Below, piece after piece: positions 18,380-27,258 of a stretch of 55,284 nt of DNA. Each line of letters begins with the position of its first letter. Positions within the stretch are counted from its first letter, which is position 1. Position numbers and translations under genes: made by a program. This DNA comes from UBA4417 sp031550085. GTDB taxonomy: Bacteria; Bacteroidota; Bacteroidia; Bacteroidales; UBA4417. The notes under the pieces are model-generated. The model made no database searches, was not told the DNA's origin, and saw nothing but the letters and a program-made list of their open reading frames with translations. The stretch spans positions 1-55,284 of the forward strand of contig JAVBOY010000024.1 in NCBI GenBank assembly GCA_031550085.1, in the 5' to 3' direction.

Positions 18380-21094
18380 ATGAAAATTAAACAACTACTC
18401 TTAGTGATGCTCACTTTGTGTACGTTTACTCTTTTTGCTCAAAAATTTGAAGTAAGAGGGAAAATTGTTGATTCACAAAGTAAAAACGGCATTGCTTCTG
18501 CACGGGTCGACATGGTCACCCAATCGGTTTCAACAAATTCAGCAGGGGTCTTTGTATTCAGCAACATAGACGCAGGCGACTTTGTACTGTCCGTTTCTGC
18601 TGATGGATTTGAAACAAAAAGAATTCCCATTAAGGTAACCTCAAGTGTAGACCTGGGAACAATCGACTTAATTAATAAGGGTGGCGACTCCGAATCGGGT
18701 TTGGGCGAACTGACGCTAAGCTCGGAAGACGAAGGGAAAGATCAAGCCGTGTCGGCCTTGTTAAATGCCACAAACGATGTTTTCGTTTCGGCCGCATCGT
18801 ACCAGTTCGGTCCTCTGTTTTTCCGTATGCGGGGACTTGACGGGAAGTACAACAGCGTTTACATGAATAGCGTAAACGTAAACGATGCCGAAACCGGACG
18901 TGCTGTTTTCAGTGAATGGGGCGGTTTGAACGATGTGATCCGCAACCGCGAATCGGCCAATGGGTTGGAACCGACGCAATTTGCATTAGGCGGCTTGGGA
19001 GGAACATCCAACATTGATACCCGCGCCTCCATGCAACGCAAGGGATTAAGGGCTTCTTACGCTCTGTCAAACCGGACTTACAACAACCGCCTTATGGCCA
19101 CTTACTCATCCGGCTTGATGCAAAACGGTTGGGCGTACACGGTGGGCGGCTCACGCCGCTGGGCGCAAGAAGGTTATTTTGAAGGTACTTTCAATGATGC
19201 TTATGCTTGGTTCGTAGGCGCCGAGAAAAAGCTTTCGGAAAATCACAGTCTGGCATTCACGGCTTACGGCGCACCTTATCGCCGGGGCCAAAGTTCAGCT
19301 ATTACACAAGAAGTGGCCGACATGATGGGGCATTATTACAATCCGAATTGGGGTTGGCAAGACGGTGAAAAGCGCAATGCCCGTGTAAGGGAATCGCACG
19401 AGCCCATGTTCAACCTTACCCACTATTGGAAAATCAACGAAACGGTAAAACTAACCACATCGGCAGCTTATTCGTTCGGAAAAACCGGAACCACCGGGTT
19501 AAACTGGTACAACTCATCCGATCCGCGTCCCGATTACTACCGTTATTTGCCAAGTTACGACACCATTCCTTGGATTGCTTCTGATGTCCGGAATGCCTGG
19601 TTAACCGATCAAACGGTAAGCCAAATCGATTGGGACGAATTATATCAAACCAATTACCTGGCGAACAGCGAGAATAAACAAGCCCGCTACATCATTGAAA
19701 ACAACGTAACCGAGCAAAACCAGTTTTACCTGAATTCACATGCGAATGTAAAAACGGGAACGATCGGAACTCTTTCGGCTGGTGTGGAATTTTCACATTA
19801 TAAAGGTCAACATTATAAAGTGTTGGATGATTTACTGGGCGGAATGTTTTGGGTCGATATCGACCAATTTGCCGAACGCGATTTTACGGGCGACTCCATC
19901 GCCATTCAAAACGACTTGAATAATCCCAACCGGGTCGTAAAAGAAGGCGATAAATTCGGCTATAATTACATTTTATATCAAACCACCGCTACCGTTTGGG
20001 CTTTGCAACAATTTACATTTTCCAAATTCGATGCTTACGTGGGCGTAGCATTCAACTACAATTCGTTTTACCGCGAAGGGTTGATGCGGAACGGCTTGCA
20101 CCCCGACAATTCGTACGGCAAATCAAAAGTGAATTCGGACCCGATGGCCGATGTAAAAGTAGGAGGTACTTACAAAATTAACGGCCGGAATTACATCAAA
20201 GTCAATGCAGCCCGTCTGATGCGCTCGCCCGAATTACGTGATGCGTATCTTTCGCCCCGCACGCAAGATCGTTTATCGACAGAAGGCGCTTATTCGGATG
20301 GCAGCTCAAACAACCGGGATGATATAGCCACCATCCTTTCGGGCGATATCAGTTACATTGTCCGCTACCCGAACTTTAATGCACGTGTTACGGCTTACCA
20401 AACGAATTTCACGAACAATACCGAAATCATGCGTTTCTACCACGATGATTACAAAACATATGTAAACATGGTATTAACCGGGGAAGACATCACACATCAA
20501 GGAATTGAAGTGGGAATGCAGGCTAAAATTACCAGTTGGCTGTCAGCAGTAGCTGTCGGTTCGTTCGGAAATTTCCGCTACACCAACCGCCCCATGGGAA
20601 CCATCAACTTCGACAACGGCAGTCAGCCTGACACCACCGAGATGATTTATCTCAAAAATTTCTATGTGGGAGGAACTCCGCAAATCGCTTCGGCCGTTGG
20701 CTTGAAATTCAACCGGAATTATTGGTTTATCGACATCAACCTCAACTACTTTGATAAAATCTATTTGCCGTTCAACCCCGAACGCCGTACGCAAAAAGCA
20801 ATTGAAAACCTCGATCCCGGTGATCCTCAAATTGCAACCATCACCGAACAACAAAAACTTGACGGCGGATTTACCCTGGATGCATCCATTGGAAAATCCT
20901 GGCGGATTAATGGAAAATACTTTCTGAATGTCAATTTCCAGGTAAGCAATATTCTGAATAACACCGACCTGATCACAGGGGGATATGAACAATTGCGCTT
21001 TGATTTTGAAACAAAAAATGTCAACAAGTTCCCGCCCAAATATTACTATGCCATGGGTAGAAACTTCTTCTTTAACGTAGGAATCCGCTTCTAA
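18380..21094 (+). CDS. TonB-dependent outer-membrane receptor with carboxypeptidase-like N-terminal domain
   Basis: 904 residues: signal peptide (1-20, ending LFAQ), a carboxypeptidase-regulatory-like beta-sandwich at about 22-95 (FEVRGKIVDSQSKNGIASARV, VFSNIDAGDFVLSVSADGF), a plug domain at about 110-225 (FFRMRGLDGKYNSVYMNSV), and a 22-stranded barrel ending MGRNFFFNVGIRF with terminal phenylalanine. It would import a ligand across the outer membrane using TonB energy. It is not a SusC: no SusD partner follows. Instead a DUF5689 lipoprotein gene starts 44 bp later, then after a terminator an MbnP-family protein and a diheme enzyme. That context hints at a metal complex or other redox-linked ligand, but the ligand is unknown. 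Confidence 0.88.
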   Translation: MKIKQLLLVMLTLCTFTLFAQKFEVRGKIVDSQSKNGIASARVDMVTQSVSTNSAGVFVFSNIDAGDFVLSVSADGFETKRIPIKVTSSVDLGTIDLINKGGDSESGLGELTLSSEDEGKDQAVSALLNATNDVFVSAASYQFGPLFFRMRGLDGKYNSVYMNSVNVNDAETGRAVFSEWGGLNDVIRNRESANGLEPTQFALGGLGGTSNIDTRASMQRKGLRASYALSNRTYNNRLMATYSSGLMQNGWAYTVGGSRRWAQEGYFEGTFNDAYAWFVGAEKKLSENHSLAFTAYGAPYRRGQSSAITQEVADMMGHYYNPNWGWQDGEKRNARVRESHEPMFNLTHYWKINETVKLTTSAAYSFGKTGTTGLNWYNSSDPRPDYYRYLPSYDTIPWIASDVRNAWLTDQTVSQIDWDELYQTNYLANSENKQARYIIENNVTEQNQFYLNSHANVKTGTIGTLSAGVEFSHYKGQHYKVLDDLLGGMFWVDIDQFAERDFTGDSIAIQNDLNNPNRVVKEGDKFGYNYILYQTTATVWALQQFTFSKFDAYVGVAFNYNSFYREGLMRNGLHPDNSYGKSKVNSDPMADVKVGGTYKINGRNYIKVNAARLMRSPELRDAYLSPRTQDRLSTEGAYSDGSSNNRDDIATILSGDISYIVRYPNFNARVTAYQTNFTNNTEIMRFYHDDYKTYVNMVLTGEDITHQGIEVGMQAKITSWLSAVAVGSFGNFRYTNRPMGTINFDNGSQPDTTEMIYLKNFYVGGTPQIASAVGLKFNRNYWFIDINLNYFDKIYLPFNPERRTQKAIENLDPGDPQIATITEQQKLDGGFTLDASIGKSWRINGKYFLNVNFQVSNILNNTDLITGGYEQLRFDFETKNVNKFPPKYYYAMGRNFFFNVGIRF

Positions 21095-21138
21095 AAACAG
21101 TAAAACAAAAATCAGTAAAAAATAAATCTCGAAATATT

Positions 21139-22425
21139 ATGAAAAGCATTAAAATATTCATTTTAAGCCTTCTTGCCGTAGCGGCAGGCTTTACTTCGTG
21201 TATCAAAGGCGACTTCGACCAGCCGGAGCCATATGTTCCGTATTTCGACGGGACCAGCAATACCACCATCGCAGAATTGAAAACATCCTATTCGGGAGGT
21301 TTGGATTCCATTCAAACGGATAAAATCATCAAAGGAATTGTAGTTGGCAACGACGAATCGGGTAACATCTACAAAAAGTTGGTGATCCAGGACGAAACGG
21401 CCGGAATCGAAATCCTGCTGAATAAAACCAATCTTTACAATACCTATAAACTGGGCCAGGTGGTTTATGTAAAATGTCAAGGCCTGTATTTGGGAAATTA
21501 CGGCGGGCTGGTTCAATTGGGTGCAAATTTTGGCGGGAAAATAGGACAAATCAATGAAATTTATATTGACGACCACCTTTTCCGCGATAGCTTACCCGGC
21601 CCTGTTCCTGCAGCAATCACCATCAATTTGGCGGACGGCGCGAACAATGCCAAATATCTGGACCAATTGATAAAATTGGAAAACGTACACTGGCTTGAAG
21701 TAGGCCAACCCATTGCCACGCAAGGAGGCCAATCAGCAACCAACCGTACATTGGTAGATGCCGGCAACAGGCAAATCACCGTCCGCACCAGTGATTATTG
21801 CAATTTCAGCACTTACACGTTGCCTGCAGGAACCGGAACCGTTTACGGCATTCTTACCATATTTAACAGTACGTACCAATTAACGGTAAGAGATACGAAA
21901 GACATCCAGGGATTTGAAGAAGGACCGTCAGGCAACGAAACCACCATTTTGGATGAACCATTTACTACAGGAATTGGGCAATTTACAACAGAGAATGTAA
22001 AAGGGACGCAGACGTGGAACCATGATGCATCTTACAAATACATGAAAGTAAGTGGTTATCAAGGTGGCACCAATTATGAAAACGAGGATTGGTTGATTTC
22101 TCCTGCATTGGACTTGACAGGAGCCACAGCCGCAAAATGGACTTTTGAACATGCCATTGGTCCCAACATTCCGGTAAACATGACAACATTCCATACTGCG
22201 TGGGTATCTTCAAATTATACCTCAGGCGACCCAAATGCTGCCACCTGGACTCAGGTAACTATTGCTTACCCCTCTGTCAAATGGACGTTTGACGGCTCAG
22301 GAGATTTAAACCTGTCGGCATTCTTAGGAAAACCGAATGTACATGTTGCTTTTAAATACACTTGTTCTACAACCGAATCGGCAACATGGGAAGTTAAAAA
22401 TATAAAAGTAATGGCCGTAAAATAA
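21139..22425 (+). CDS. DUF5689 / choice-of-anchor J lipoprotein
   Basis: 428 residues. A lipoprotein signal peptide ends in AGFTSC (lipidated C20), so the protein is membrane anchored and probably surface exposed. Residues about 40-260 match the DUF5689 type of Bacteroidetes surface proteins, containing an OB-like stretch (KIIKGIVVGNDESGNIYKKL, VIQDETAGIEILLN). The C-terminal 160 residues resemble a choice-of-anchor J/concanavalin-like sandwich (YENEDWLISPALDLTGAT). It is co-transcribed with the TonB receptor (44-bp gap) and terminated by a strong hairpin, so it is likely the receptor's accessory lipoprotein, analogous in position to SusD but not homologous to it. Ligand unknown. Confidence 0.8.
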   Translation: MKSIKIFILSLLAVAAGFTSCIKGDFDQPEPYVPYFDGTSNTTIAELKTSYSGGLDSIQTDKIIKGIVVGNDESGNIYKKLVIQDETAGIEILLNKTNLYNTYKLGQVVYVKCQGLYLGNYGGLVQLGANFGGKIGQINEIYIDDHLFRDSLPGPVPAAITINLADGANNAKYLDQLIKLENVHWLEVGQPIATQGGQSATNRTLVDAGNRQITVRTSDYCNFSTYTLPAGTGTVYGILTIFNSTYQLTVRDTKDIQGFEEGPSGNETTILDEPFTTGIGQFTTENVKGTQTWNHDASYKYMKVSGYQGGTNYENEDWLISPALDLTGATAAKWTFEHAIGPNIPVNMTTFHTAWVSSNYTSGDPNAATWTQVTIAYPSVKWTFDGSGDLNLSAFLGKPNVHVAFKYTCSTTESATWEVKNIKVMAVK

Positions 22426-22449
22426 CGGCTGCTGCCCAATCATAAAAAG

Positions 22450-22485
22450 ACTGTCCAAAAGAGTTGCTTTTGGGCAGTTTTTTTT
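22450..22485 (+). terminator. Intrinsic terminator after the DUF5689 gene
   Basis: ACTGTCCAAAAG and CTTTTGGGCAGT form a 12-bp stem (one G-U) around AGTTG, followed by eight T. It lies 25 bp after the stop codon and separates the receptor pair from the MbnP/MbnH pair. Confidence 0.9.
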
Positions 22486-22492
22486 ATTTTTG
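22485..22492 (+). promoter_or_regulatory. Candidate -7 element (TATTTTTG) for the MbnP-MbnH pair
   Basis: TATTTTTG fits TAnnTTTG and begins within the T tract of the preceding terminator. A TTG at 22464-22466, in the terminator loop, lies 18 bp upstream. The predicted transcript would start near 22499. Confidence 0.4.
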
Positions 22493-22545
22493 TTGAAAGC
22501 TTTTCATAGTAAAAAAATTGGCAAAACCTGTTGCATCCCGTTCTT

Positions 22546-23337
22546 ATGCAAATCAATCCGAAAATATCCAACGCTTTTAAACTTTTCCTGCTGGTTTTGG
22601 CTTGCGGGTTTTATACCGCTTGCTCCAAAAGCAGCCATTCCCCGAAAGCCGTTTTTACATTTCAACACCAGGTAAACGGCGAGCCGTTGCAGTTAGGCAC
22701 TTTGATTTATACGAACGCGGCGGGAAATAACTACCAAGTCGATGAACTGCAATATTTTGTTTCCGATATCTGTTTGATAACCGAATCGGGCGAAACGGTC
22801 CGCTTGCTTGAAAACGGCTTGCCCCATTATGTTGATATCAGCCTTTTAAATACCCAAAAAATTGAAATCGATCCATTGCCCAAGACCCACATCCGTTCTG
22901 TAAAACTGACTTTCGGGGTTTCGGAAGCAAAAAATATGGCCGGTACGTTTCCGGATCCGCCCGAACGCGATATGTTTTGGCCCGGCATGATGGGAGGCGG
23001 ATACCACCATATGAAAATGAACGGAAAATGGAAGGATCCGAACCAGGTACTGAACTCCTTTAATTTGCACCTCGGCAAAGGAAAAATTTCGGGAACGGAA
23101 TATGCCCAAAATTCCTTCGAACTGACGTTCCCTATTGAAACGTTACAACTGAAAAGCAACCAGACCCTCGATTTAACCCTCACCATGCATATCGAAAAAT
23201 GGTTTGAAGCGCCGAACCAATGGGATTGGAATGAAACCGGAGGCGCCATTATGGAAAACCAGGAAGCGATGGCAAAAGCGGTTGAAAACGGGAAAAACGC
23301 ATTCGAACTCCAAGTACAATCCGGCATCCATGAATAA
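22546..23337 (+). CDS. MbnP-family lipoprotein
   Basis: 263 residues from the ATG at 22546; an in-frame TTG at 22531 is a less likely start. A lipoprotein signal ends FYTAC (lipidated C26). The rest is one MbnP-like domain: FTFQHQVNGEPLQLG, then YQVDELQYFVSDICLITESGE near residue 65, a typical beta-sandwich with DELxYFVS. It is rich in potential metal ligands and tryptophans (MFWPGMMGGGYHHMKMNGKW; EKWFEAPNQWDWNE). In methanotrophs MbnP binds copper after a tryptophan is oxidised to kynurenine by its partner MbnH. The partner-like diheme gene starts 24 bp downstream, which strongly supports the assignment. Whether copper is the ligand here is inference. Confidence 0.82.
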   Translation: MQINPKISNAFKLFLLVLACGFYTACSKSSHSPKAVFTFQHQVNGEPLQLGTLIYTNAAGNNYQVDELQYFVSDICLITESGETVRLLENGLPHYVDISLLNTQKIEIDPLPKTHIRSVKLTFGVSEAKNMAGTFPDPPERDMFWPGMMGGGYHHMKMNGKWKDPNQVLNSFNLHLGKGKISGTEYAQNSFELTFPIETLQLKSNQTLDLTLTMHIEKWFEAPNQWDWNETGGAIMENQEAMAKAVENGKNAFELQVQSGIHE

Positions 23338-23361
23338 GTAGCTTTGCAAAACAAACGATTT

Positions 23362-24525
23362 ATGAAATTCAATTTTTTCAAATACATCAGCATGGTTTGC
23401 GGTCTGGCTTGTATCGGAGCCTCCTTGTTTTCGGGCTGTGAAAAAAAGGAGGATTATAGTCCGACAAGTTTCTCGTTTCCAGCGGAAGTTTTAAAAGCAT
23501 TTCCCGCCAAACTCAATATTCCCGCAAACAACCCCATGACTTACGAAGGAATTGAATTGGGACGGTATTTGTTTTACGACGGACGCCTTTCGGGACGTAC
23601 GGAAGCCGACAGCCTGATGAGCTGCGGAACCTGCCACATACAGGAAACGGGGTTCAAATGCGGCATCAACCATCCTAAATATACCGGCGGACATCCTTAT
23701 GGCTTAACCGGCATTAAAACGGCAAACGTGGTCATGCCATTGGTAAACCTGGTTTGGAACGAATCGGCTTATACCTGGAACGGACAGGTAAGCGCCCAAA
23801 ATCCCAAAGCGCAAAACATGGAAGACATTGTCTGGATGACGGTGCTGGCTAAAGACGAAATTGCAGGCGATACCACACAGACCAAAAAATTGATCCAAAG
23901 CATCAAAGGCTATCCCGAACTGTTCGAGCGGGCATTCGGAAGCCCGGAGGTAACATTTAAACGGATCAGCATGGCCATTGCCCAGTTTGTGCGCACCCTG
24001 GTATCGGCAAATTCGAAATTCGACCAATATGTAACCGGACAAACTCAATTGACGGAGGACGAACTGAGAGGGTTTGAACTGTTTATGACCGAAAGCGGGG
24101 CCGATTGCTTCCACTGCCACGGCGGCGACGGGAACTTGTTGTTTACCACCAACCTTTTTTACAACAACGGAAAAGATGCTGTATTCGGAGATGAAAACGA
24201 CCGTTATGCGGTTACCGGAAGTCCGTCCGATATTGGGGCATACAAGGCCCCCACGCTTCGCAACATCGAATTTACCGCTCCTTACATGCACGACGGGCGG
24301 TTTAAAACGTTGGAAGAAGTGGTGGATTTTTATTCTACCGGGGTAAAAAACACGCCTTACACCCATTCGTTAATGCATCACAGCAGCCAGGGAGGCGTGC
24401 GGTTATTGGAAAAAGATAAAAAAGCATTGATTGCCTTTTTAAAAACCTTGAACGATCCCGGCTTTTTAACAAATCCGGCTTACGCCAAACCCGCCTCATT
24501 CCCTGACGGTTCCGTGCAAAAATAA
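23362..24525 (+). CDS. Diheme cytochrome-c-peroxidase/MbnH-like lipoprotein
   Basis: 387 residues from the ATG at 23362; an in-frame TTG lies at 23344. A lipoprotein signal ends SLFSGC (C26). Two heme-c sites are visible, CGTCH (88-92) and CFHCH (249-253), along with CCP-family landmarks: IELGRYLFYDGRLSG, QFVRTLVSANSKFDQY, and APTLRNIEFTAPYMHDGRF before the second-half histidines and methionine. It belongs to the bacterial cytochrome c peroxidase/MauG/MbnH superfamily. Adjacent to MbnP it is best read as MbnH-like, an enzyme that oxidises its partner, rather than a peroxide-detoxifying peroxidase. Heme must be attached outside the inner membrane by a cytochrome c maturation system, not encoded in this window. 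Confidence 0.85.
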   Translation: MKFNFFKYISMVCGLACIGASLFSGCEKKEDYSPTSFSFPAEVLKAFPAKLNIPANNPMTYEGIELGRYLFYDGRLSGRTEADSLMSCGTCHIQETGFKCGINHPKYTGGHPYGLTGIKTANVVMPLVNLVWNESAYTWNGQVSAQNPKAQNMEDIVWMTVLAKDEIAGDTTQTKKLIQSIKGYPELFERAFGSPEVTFKRISMAIAQFVRTLVSANSKFDQYVTGQTQLTEDELRGFELFMTESGADCFHCHGGDGNLLFTTNLFYNNGKDAVFGDENDRYAVTGSPSDIGAYKAPTLRNIEFTAPYMHDGRFKTLEEVVDFYSTGVKNTPYTHSLMHHSSQGGVRLLEKDKKALIAFLKTLNDPGFLTNPAYAKPASFPDGSVQK

Positions 24526-24547
24526 GAAGACTCAAAAGGAAGGAAGT

Positions 24548-24865
24548 TTAATTGCCTGATTGGGCATCCTTCGTGATAAGGAAGATTTCTTCATTTTCCC
24601 GTTTCATCATGTAGTTTTCACGGGCGTATTTTTCCAGGGCAATGCTATCGGTCAGCAAATTGGACAGATCGGTGCTGTCGCGTTGAATTTCATCTTTGTA
24701 AAATTGCTGTTGCTTCCTCAGCCCATTCAACTCACGGTGGAGTTTATACTGGGAAATCATGTTGTTTTTATCCAAAAACAGCATCCAAACCAGAAAAAAC
24801 AAGACCGTCAAAAAGTACTTATTTTTCAAGAACTTGGGAATCCGGTCAATCCATTTGGAAAACAT
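24548..24865 (-). CDS. Septum formation initiator DivIC/FtsB-like protein
   Basis: 105-residue bitopic membrane protein with a short cytoplasmic start (FSKWIDRIPKFLKNK) and one transmembrane helix (YFLTVLFFLVWMLFLD). The extracytoplasmic coiled coil (ISQYKLHRELNGLRKQQQFYKDEI) is followed by the family motif LEKYARENYMMKRENEEIFLI. It would take part in the FtsQLB/DivIB-FtsL-DivIC complex that licenses septal peptidoglycan synthesis. The gene is convergent with the MbnH-like gene (22-bp gap) and is preceded on its own strand by a ~1-kb repeat-filled gap. Confidence 0.85.
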   Translation of the reverse strand: MFSKWIDRIPKFLKNKYFLTVLFFLVWMLFLDKNNMISQYKLHRELNGLRKQQQFYKDEIQRDSTDLSNLLTDSIALEKYARENYMMKRENEEIFLITKDAQSGN

Positions 24866-25043
24866 GACGAATGGTGTTTGAAAAAATCACTGCAAACTTA
24901 CGGTATAAAAAGTCCCGTTTTACAGATTCCAGAAATTTTTATATCTAACTTTTTCAACGCTGCTTGCCGGATTTATATTTTGTCCGGAAGCAATTTTCTA
25001 CAATGCTATTGGCAAAACCTATTTTTCATCCGTGCTATGCAGT

Positions 25044-25138
25044 GGTTGCTTAAATTTTATTTTTCGATTTTCTATGGTTTAAGATGTCGCCACGCTGTGG
25101 CTTGGTACTAACGGCATCGCCGCACAATCGTTGCAGAA
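25044..25138. repeat. Copy 1 of a ~94-bp dispersed repeat
   Basis: From GGTTGCTTAAATTTTA to TTGCAGAA. It contains the inverted motif GCCACGCTGTGGC (25089-25101) and the block TTGGTACTAACGGCATCG. Copy 2 at 25389-25481 matches with few differences. Confidence 0.8.
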
Positions 25139-25239
25139 AAATGAGACCGGTTTCTCTTTTTGCTCGTTCCTTCCGGTCGAAACGACGAACCATTCTGAAA
25201 TACGAGGTCGGAGAATCTGAAAAGGTAATTTTTTGTTGA

Positions 25240-25400
25240 AATTTGAATTTCCGGTTTTTAGTGTAGACAGGATTACAGGATTTACATGTTTTTTATTTTG
25301 CCTTTGGCAAAATCCTCCTGTTCATCTTGGTCAACCTGTTAATCCTGTCAAAAACTTTCTATTTTATCTTTTCTAAACAGATTCTAAAGGTTGTTTAAAT
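25240..25400. repeat. Diverged single copy of the ~165-bp palindromic unit
   Basis: It begins TTTGAATTTCCGGTTTTTA, then GACAGGATTACAGGATT at 25266, and continues to ATCCTGTCAAAAACTTTCTA and ACAGATTCTAAAGGTTGTTT. The same order of blocks is seen in the tandem array at 29.45-30.05 kb. GACAGGATT and AATCCTGTC at the ends of the core are perfect inverted repeats. Confidence 0.85.
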
Positions 25401-25481
25401 TTTATTTTTCGATTTTATGGTTTAAGATGTCGCCACGCTGTGGCTTGGTACTAACGGCATCGTCACGAAATTTTTGCAGAA
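25389..25481. repeat. Copy 2 of the ~94-bp dispersed repeat
   Basis: Begins GGTTGTTTAAATTTTA, which is also the tail of the 165-bp unit, so the two repeats overlap. It then matches copy 1 through GTCGCCACGCTGTGGC and CTAACGGCATCG to TTGCAGAA. Confidence 0.8.
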
Positions 25482-25853
25482 CTTAGTAAACAAGTAGACG
25501 GGAATCTCTTGAGTACGAATGAAAATCACGAATTACAAGTGAGTTCTTATACAAGCAAACGAGAAGCCTCTGTGCAACTCTGTGAATTCTCAGTGACACT
25601 CTGTGTAACTTTTTAATTACGAATGGTTTTTTTAGTTAATAAATTTACCTTGTAGCGTTCACCTTGAAGCCTTAACCAATTTCACGCTTCACTGTTCACA
25701 TTTCACTTAAACACATTATGCGATTAAAATAACATGTTATTAGATTTGATTTTTATTCGATGCAAAACTAACCTCAACAGCATTTCTCCAACTTCCCCGG
25801 TTTTCCCATTTTCCTTCAGCCAAAGCGGGTTTTTGAAAATATACAGAGGTTAT

Positions 25854-27251
25854 TCATTCCCTTTCCAGCACCACCAAAGTTTCCAAATGATGCGTGTGCG
25901 GAAACTGGTCGAACGGTTGGATGTAAGTAATCCGGTAATTTTCCAGCAACATTTTTAAATCGAAAGCCAGGGAAACGGGGTTGCAGCTCAGGTAAATGAT
26001 TTTCCGGGGCGAGGCAGCCAGAATCGTTTTTTTGATTTCAATCAAAGTACCCGAACGGGGCGGATCCAATATCACAACATCCGGACTTCCCCGGTCTGAC
26101 AGAAATTTGGGCGTAAACGTTTCCAACACATCGCCGCAGATAAATTCGGTGTTCGCAAAACCATTTTGTGCCGCATTGCAATCCGCATCGGCAATAGCAG
26201 AAGGCGAATTTTCAATTCCGATGAATCTCCCGCGGTTTTTATTGGCCGAAAGCGTCAAGGCGCCGATTCCGCAATACAAATCAACCAGCGTTTCGTTTTC
26301 CTGCAAATCAACTTTTTCCCATACGGTTTTAAAAATTAGTTCCGCCTGTGCCGGATTGGGTTGATAAAACGATTGAGGAGAAATACGGAATTTCAATCCG
26401 TTGGCCATTTCGGTAATGTATCTTTGAGTTCCTTCCCAGTGCTGTATTTCACTTTCGTAAAACGAAGGTTCGAACCCCGGAACAATAGCAAAATAAAGGG
26501 AATGGATTTGAGGAAACCTTGCTTGAAGAAAGCCGAGAAGCAGGGCCTGCTTTTCCTCATCCGCTTCGGCAAACGTCAACACACAAAGGATTTCACCCGA
26601 TACCGTCATCCGGAGCGCTATGCTTTTGAGGAAACCCGTTTTTTCTTTCGGATCGAAATAGGTAAACCCGTGGGCGCGCGTAAACTCTTTTACGGCCGCA
26701 ATGATTTGCTGCGAAGGATCCCGTTGCAGATAACATTCCTCAATATCAACCGTTTTCCCGGTATTTCCCGAAGGGTGAAAACCCAACGCCAAACGGGCGG
26801 ACGGATCGGTCACTTTGCCTTCGCCCTCATAGTACCAGCGGCGGGTAGAAAATTGATATTCGATGCGGTGGCGGAAAAAGGTGGTGGCCGGCGATGCCAA
26901 AGGCAACGGAATTTCCGGCGACACAATACTATATTTTGCGAATGCATCCTGTAAAATCCGGCGTTTCTGCTCCAATTGCTCCCGGTAATCCACATGCTGC
27001 CACTCGCAACCGCCGCAAATACCAAAATGCTTGCAAAAAGGCGTTACCCGGGTTGGTGCGGCTTTTTTAACGTTGCAAACCGTTCCCTGTAAAAAGTCGC
27101 CCGATTGGATTTTGCTCCGTTCAATGTCCACCACTTCGCCTGCCATACCGCCGTCGGCATAAATCTTGCGGTTTCCGATGTAGCCGAAAGCACGCCCTTT
27201 GGAATGGATACCCACCAGTTCAACATCCGTAAAAATGCGTTTTTTGGACAT
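25854..27251 (-). CDS. rlmD: 23S rRNA (uracil-C5)-methyltransferase, RlmD/RumA family
   Basis: 465 residues. The N-terminal TRAM domain spans about 1-60 (VELVGIHSKGRAFGYIGN). Cluster-binding cysteines C73, C79 and C82 lie in FCKHFGICGGCEWQHV, and a likely fourth is in DIEECYLQRD. The SAM-binding motif is LVDLYCGIGALTLSA and the catalytic motif YLSCNPVSLAFDL with nucleophile C423, preceded by VILDPPRSG. It methylates a 23S rRNA uridine (U1939-type) at C5; TrmA-like substrates cannot be fully excluded, but the Fe-S motif fits RlmD. It is the last gene of the operon amn-holA-rlmD, 7 bp after holA. Confidence 0.88.
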   Translation of the reverse strand: MSKKRIFTDVELVGIHSKGRAFGYIGNRKIYADGGMAGEVVDIERSKIQSGDFLQGTVCNVKKAAPTRVTPFCKHFGICGGCEWQHVDYREQLEQKRRILQDAFAKYSIVSPEIPLPLASPATTFFRHRIEYQFSTRRWYYEGEGKVTDPSARLALGFHPSGNTGKTVDIEECYLQRDPSQQIIAAVKEFTRAHGFTYFDPKEKTGFLKSIALRMTVSGEILCVLTFAEADEEKQALLLGFLQARFPQIHSLYFAIVPGFEPSFYESEIQHWEGTQRYITEMANGLKFRISPQSFYQPNPAQAELIFKTVWEKVDLQENETLVDLYCGIGALTLSANKNRGRFIGIENSPSAIADADCNAAQNGFANTEFICGDVLETFTPKFLSDRGSPDVVILDPPRSGTLIEIKKTILAASPRKIIYLSCNPVSLAFDLKMLLENYRITYIQPFDQFPHTHHLETLVVLERE

Positions 27252-27258
27252 GCCGCTC

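Larger units (their letters stand above)
24866..25853. other. 988-bp non-coding region with several repeat families
   Basis: No gene is visible. It holds a small stem-loop at 24962-24991 (GCTTgCCGGA with TCCGGAAGC), two copies of a ~94-bp repeat, one diverged copy of the 165-bp palindromic unit, and at 25485-25812 a string of short motifs shared with the gap at 33.1-33.5 kb. Confidence 0.7.

Noticed and set aside
22546..24525. Methanobactin biosynthesis cluster
   Set aside because: MbnP and MbnH-like genes occur without MbnA, MbnB or MbnC, so this is not methanobactin synthesis.
24962..24991. Terminator after the DivIC-like gene
   Set aside because: The hairpin lies upstream, not downstream, of that minus-strand gene and has no T tract.
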